A stretch of DNA of 64,000 nucleotides from Phyto melanocephala. Its lineage: Eukaryota > Arthropoda > Insecta > Diptera > Rhinophoridae. Every line of letters begins with the position of its first letter. Positions within the stretch are counted from its first letter, which is position 1. Both the position numbers and the translations under genes were made by a program. Location: NCBI GenBank assembly GCA_941918925.1, contig OW799233.1, positions 118,247,833 to 118,311,832 of the forward strand, in the 5' to 3' direction. The notes under the pieces are model-generated. The model was given only the letters and a program-made list of their open reading frames with translations. It had not been told where the DNA came from and made no database searches. This document shows, one piece after another, positions 63,240 through 64,000 of this stretch.

Positions 63240-63478
63240 CCCTTTGTGGTTAGGGAAAATGGAACGTTTCACGATAAAATAACGAGTCTTCATTGTTGAA
63301 CAATATTTCAAAAATAATTAAAGCTTGGAGACCACAGTTCGAAAGTAGAGAGCTTTTTCTCAAATTAACTTTGTGATGTCCAAAAATTATACAGCAGCTT
63401 GAATTATATAAAAAAAATTTTTTCGAATAATCTTTGCCTATAAAATTGTCAATTAGTGAACGATTTGTATAATACTTA
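63240..63478 (+). pseudogene. Mariner transposase N-terminus, cut by a Helitron
   Basis: ATGGAACGTTTCACG (from about 63260) reads MERFTIK, a stop, RVFIVEQYFKNN, a stop, SLETTVRK. This is the start of mariner-type transposases (MERFT-x-x-QR-x-x-IVE-x-YFKN). The remnant fades before the Helitron 3' end at 63479. Confidence 0.55.
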
Positions 63479-64000
63479 CCAGCCGGGCGCGCGTTTCTAC
63501 GCCTCTTAGTGAATAAAAATGCATTCTGGATTTTTAATTGAATATATTAAAAATAATATTTTATTGATTTTTGTGGGTATACAATATTTTTGGTTTTTCC
63601 ATTTGTTGTAAAAATGAAAAAATGTTTTGGTGCTTCCCCTCTGGAGCATGCGATGTACAGCTAGCCATGTGAAAAGCATGGATTTTCCAAAATCAATCTT
63701 GCAACACGCAGAGTTTGTACTTGTGCTTTGTTGATAGTAATAGCGAAGGCAAGGCGAATCATTGGAATGTGTGGAAATAGCTAAACAAAATAACGTATTT
63801 TTATTGGTCGTGGCCCTGCCCACTTTTCTAATCACGAAATTATATAGTCATGACAGCTCAAAATGTGTGCAAAGTTTCAGAAAAATCGGTCAAGTGCAAG
63901 AAGCTTAATATTATAACTTTTTTTTGGGAGTGGCACTGCCCACTTTTCTTATCACGAAACTGTAAAGTCATAACAGCTCAATATGTGCGCAAAGTATCTG
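63479..64000 (-). mobile_element. Helitron 3' part with helicase remnant (continues past the window)
   Basis: On the minus strand the element ends GCGCGCCCGGCTGG before a T at 63478, with hairpin-forming GGCGTAGAAACGCGCGCC inside. Upstream lie the helicase C-terminal remnant (63777-63557) and then family C minisatellite units (from about 63795 to the edge). The shared 3' sequence and minisatellite show this is the same family as 28125, 42463 and 43332. Confidence 0.85.
63557..63777 (-). pseudogene. Helitron Rep-helicase C-terminal remnant
   Basis: The minus frame reads FPHIPMIRLAFAITINKAQ, VQTLRVARLILENPCFSHG, a TAG, then LYIACSRGEAPKHFFIF and NGKTKNIVY. These are the last Pif1-type helicase motifs of Helitron proteins: ITINKAQGQTL, and motif VI GQLYVA-x-SR with its Gln codon turned into TAG. 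The frame ends just before the Helitron 3' hairpin, as in intact Helitrons. The N-terminal Rep and most of the helicase are outside the window or lost. Confidence 0.82.

Larger units (their letters stand above)
58434..64000 (-). other. Octbeta3R upstream intron (partial) and its contents
   Basis: This stretch lies 5' of the TM2 exon on the minus strand. I looked for a TM1 exon (GNLLVI-type sequence ending at a split Arg codon) and found none. It holds a B repeat (59272-60040), a TAA-flanked MITE (60046-60393), a hAT MITE (61913-62446), a TA microsatellite (62733-62772), a mariner N-terminal remnant (63240-63478) and a Helitron end (63479 to the edge). Nothing is recognised in 58434-59271, 60397-61904 or 62455-63239. 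Confidence 0.6.

Overview
This is AT-rich animal DNA from a large, repeat-dense insect genome, most likely a higher fly and probably a calyptrate such as a blow fly or house fly relative. Three things point there: the one host gene matches the fly octopamine receptor Octbeta3R almost residue for residue, its introns are long, and the transposons (mariner, hAT, P-like, Helitron, LINE) are typical of Diptera. I cannot name the species.

Host gene. Octbeta3R lies on the minus strand from 58433 to 9437. Six coding exons join with matching splice sites and reading phases: 58236-58433 (TM2-TM3), 56099-56270 (TM4), 26254-26390 (TM5), 25745-25927 (loop 3 and TM6), 22301-22454 (TM7) and 9437-9604 (C-terminal tail). 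Together they give 336 residues and a stop. The N-terminus and TM1 must lie beyond 64000. No other host protein gene, tRNA or rRNA was recognised.

Everything else is intron or downstream flank filled with mobile DNA. 1-9436 (downstream): a mariner remnant, several copies of a dispersed repeat (family A), and a 3.6 kb DNA transposon (LT1) with inverted repeats of about 650 bp and an almost complete transposase gene. 9605-22300: a P-like element with a THAP-domain remnant inside an A repeat, mariner, pogo-like and Tc1/mariner copies, and a second long-TIR transposon (LT2). 22455-26253: A repeats and a short mariner derivative. 26391-56098 (29.7 kb intron): A and B repeats, three Helitron copies including a head-to-tail pair, mariner and Tc1 remnants, a LINE 3' end, a three-level nest (Helitron inside hAT inside mariner), a third long-TIR element (LT3), a large palindrome built from MITEs, and a TTAA-flanked foldback MITE close to an exon. 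56271-64000: further MITEs, a B repeat, a mariner N-terminal remnant, and at the right edge a Helitron 3' end that still carries the helicase C-terminus beside its minisatellite.

The most notable system is the LT family. Three diverged elements share CACTG or CACAG termini, 3-bp TAA/TTA target duplications, terminal repeats of 500-675 bp and the same transposase type: an N-terminal Cys motif, an FIDSS motif, a C-x-DLK motif and a D-x-HGERFHQ motif. LT1 and LT2 also share a conserved non-coding block just upstream of the transposase start.
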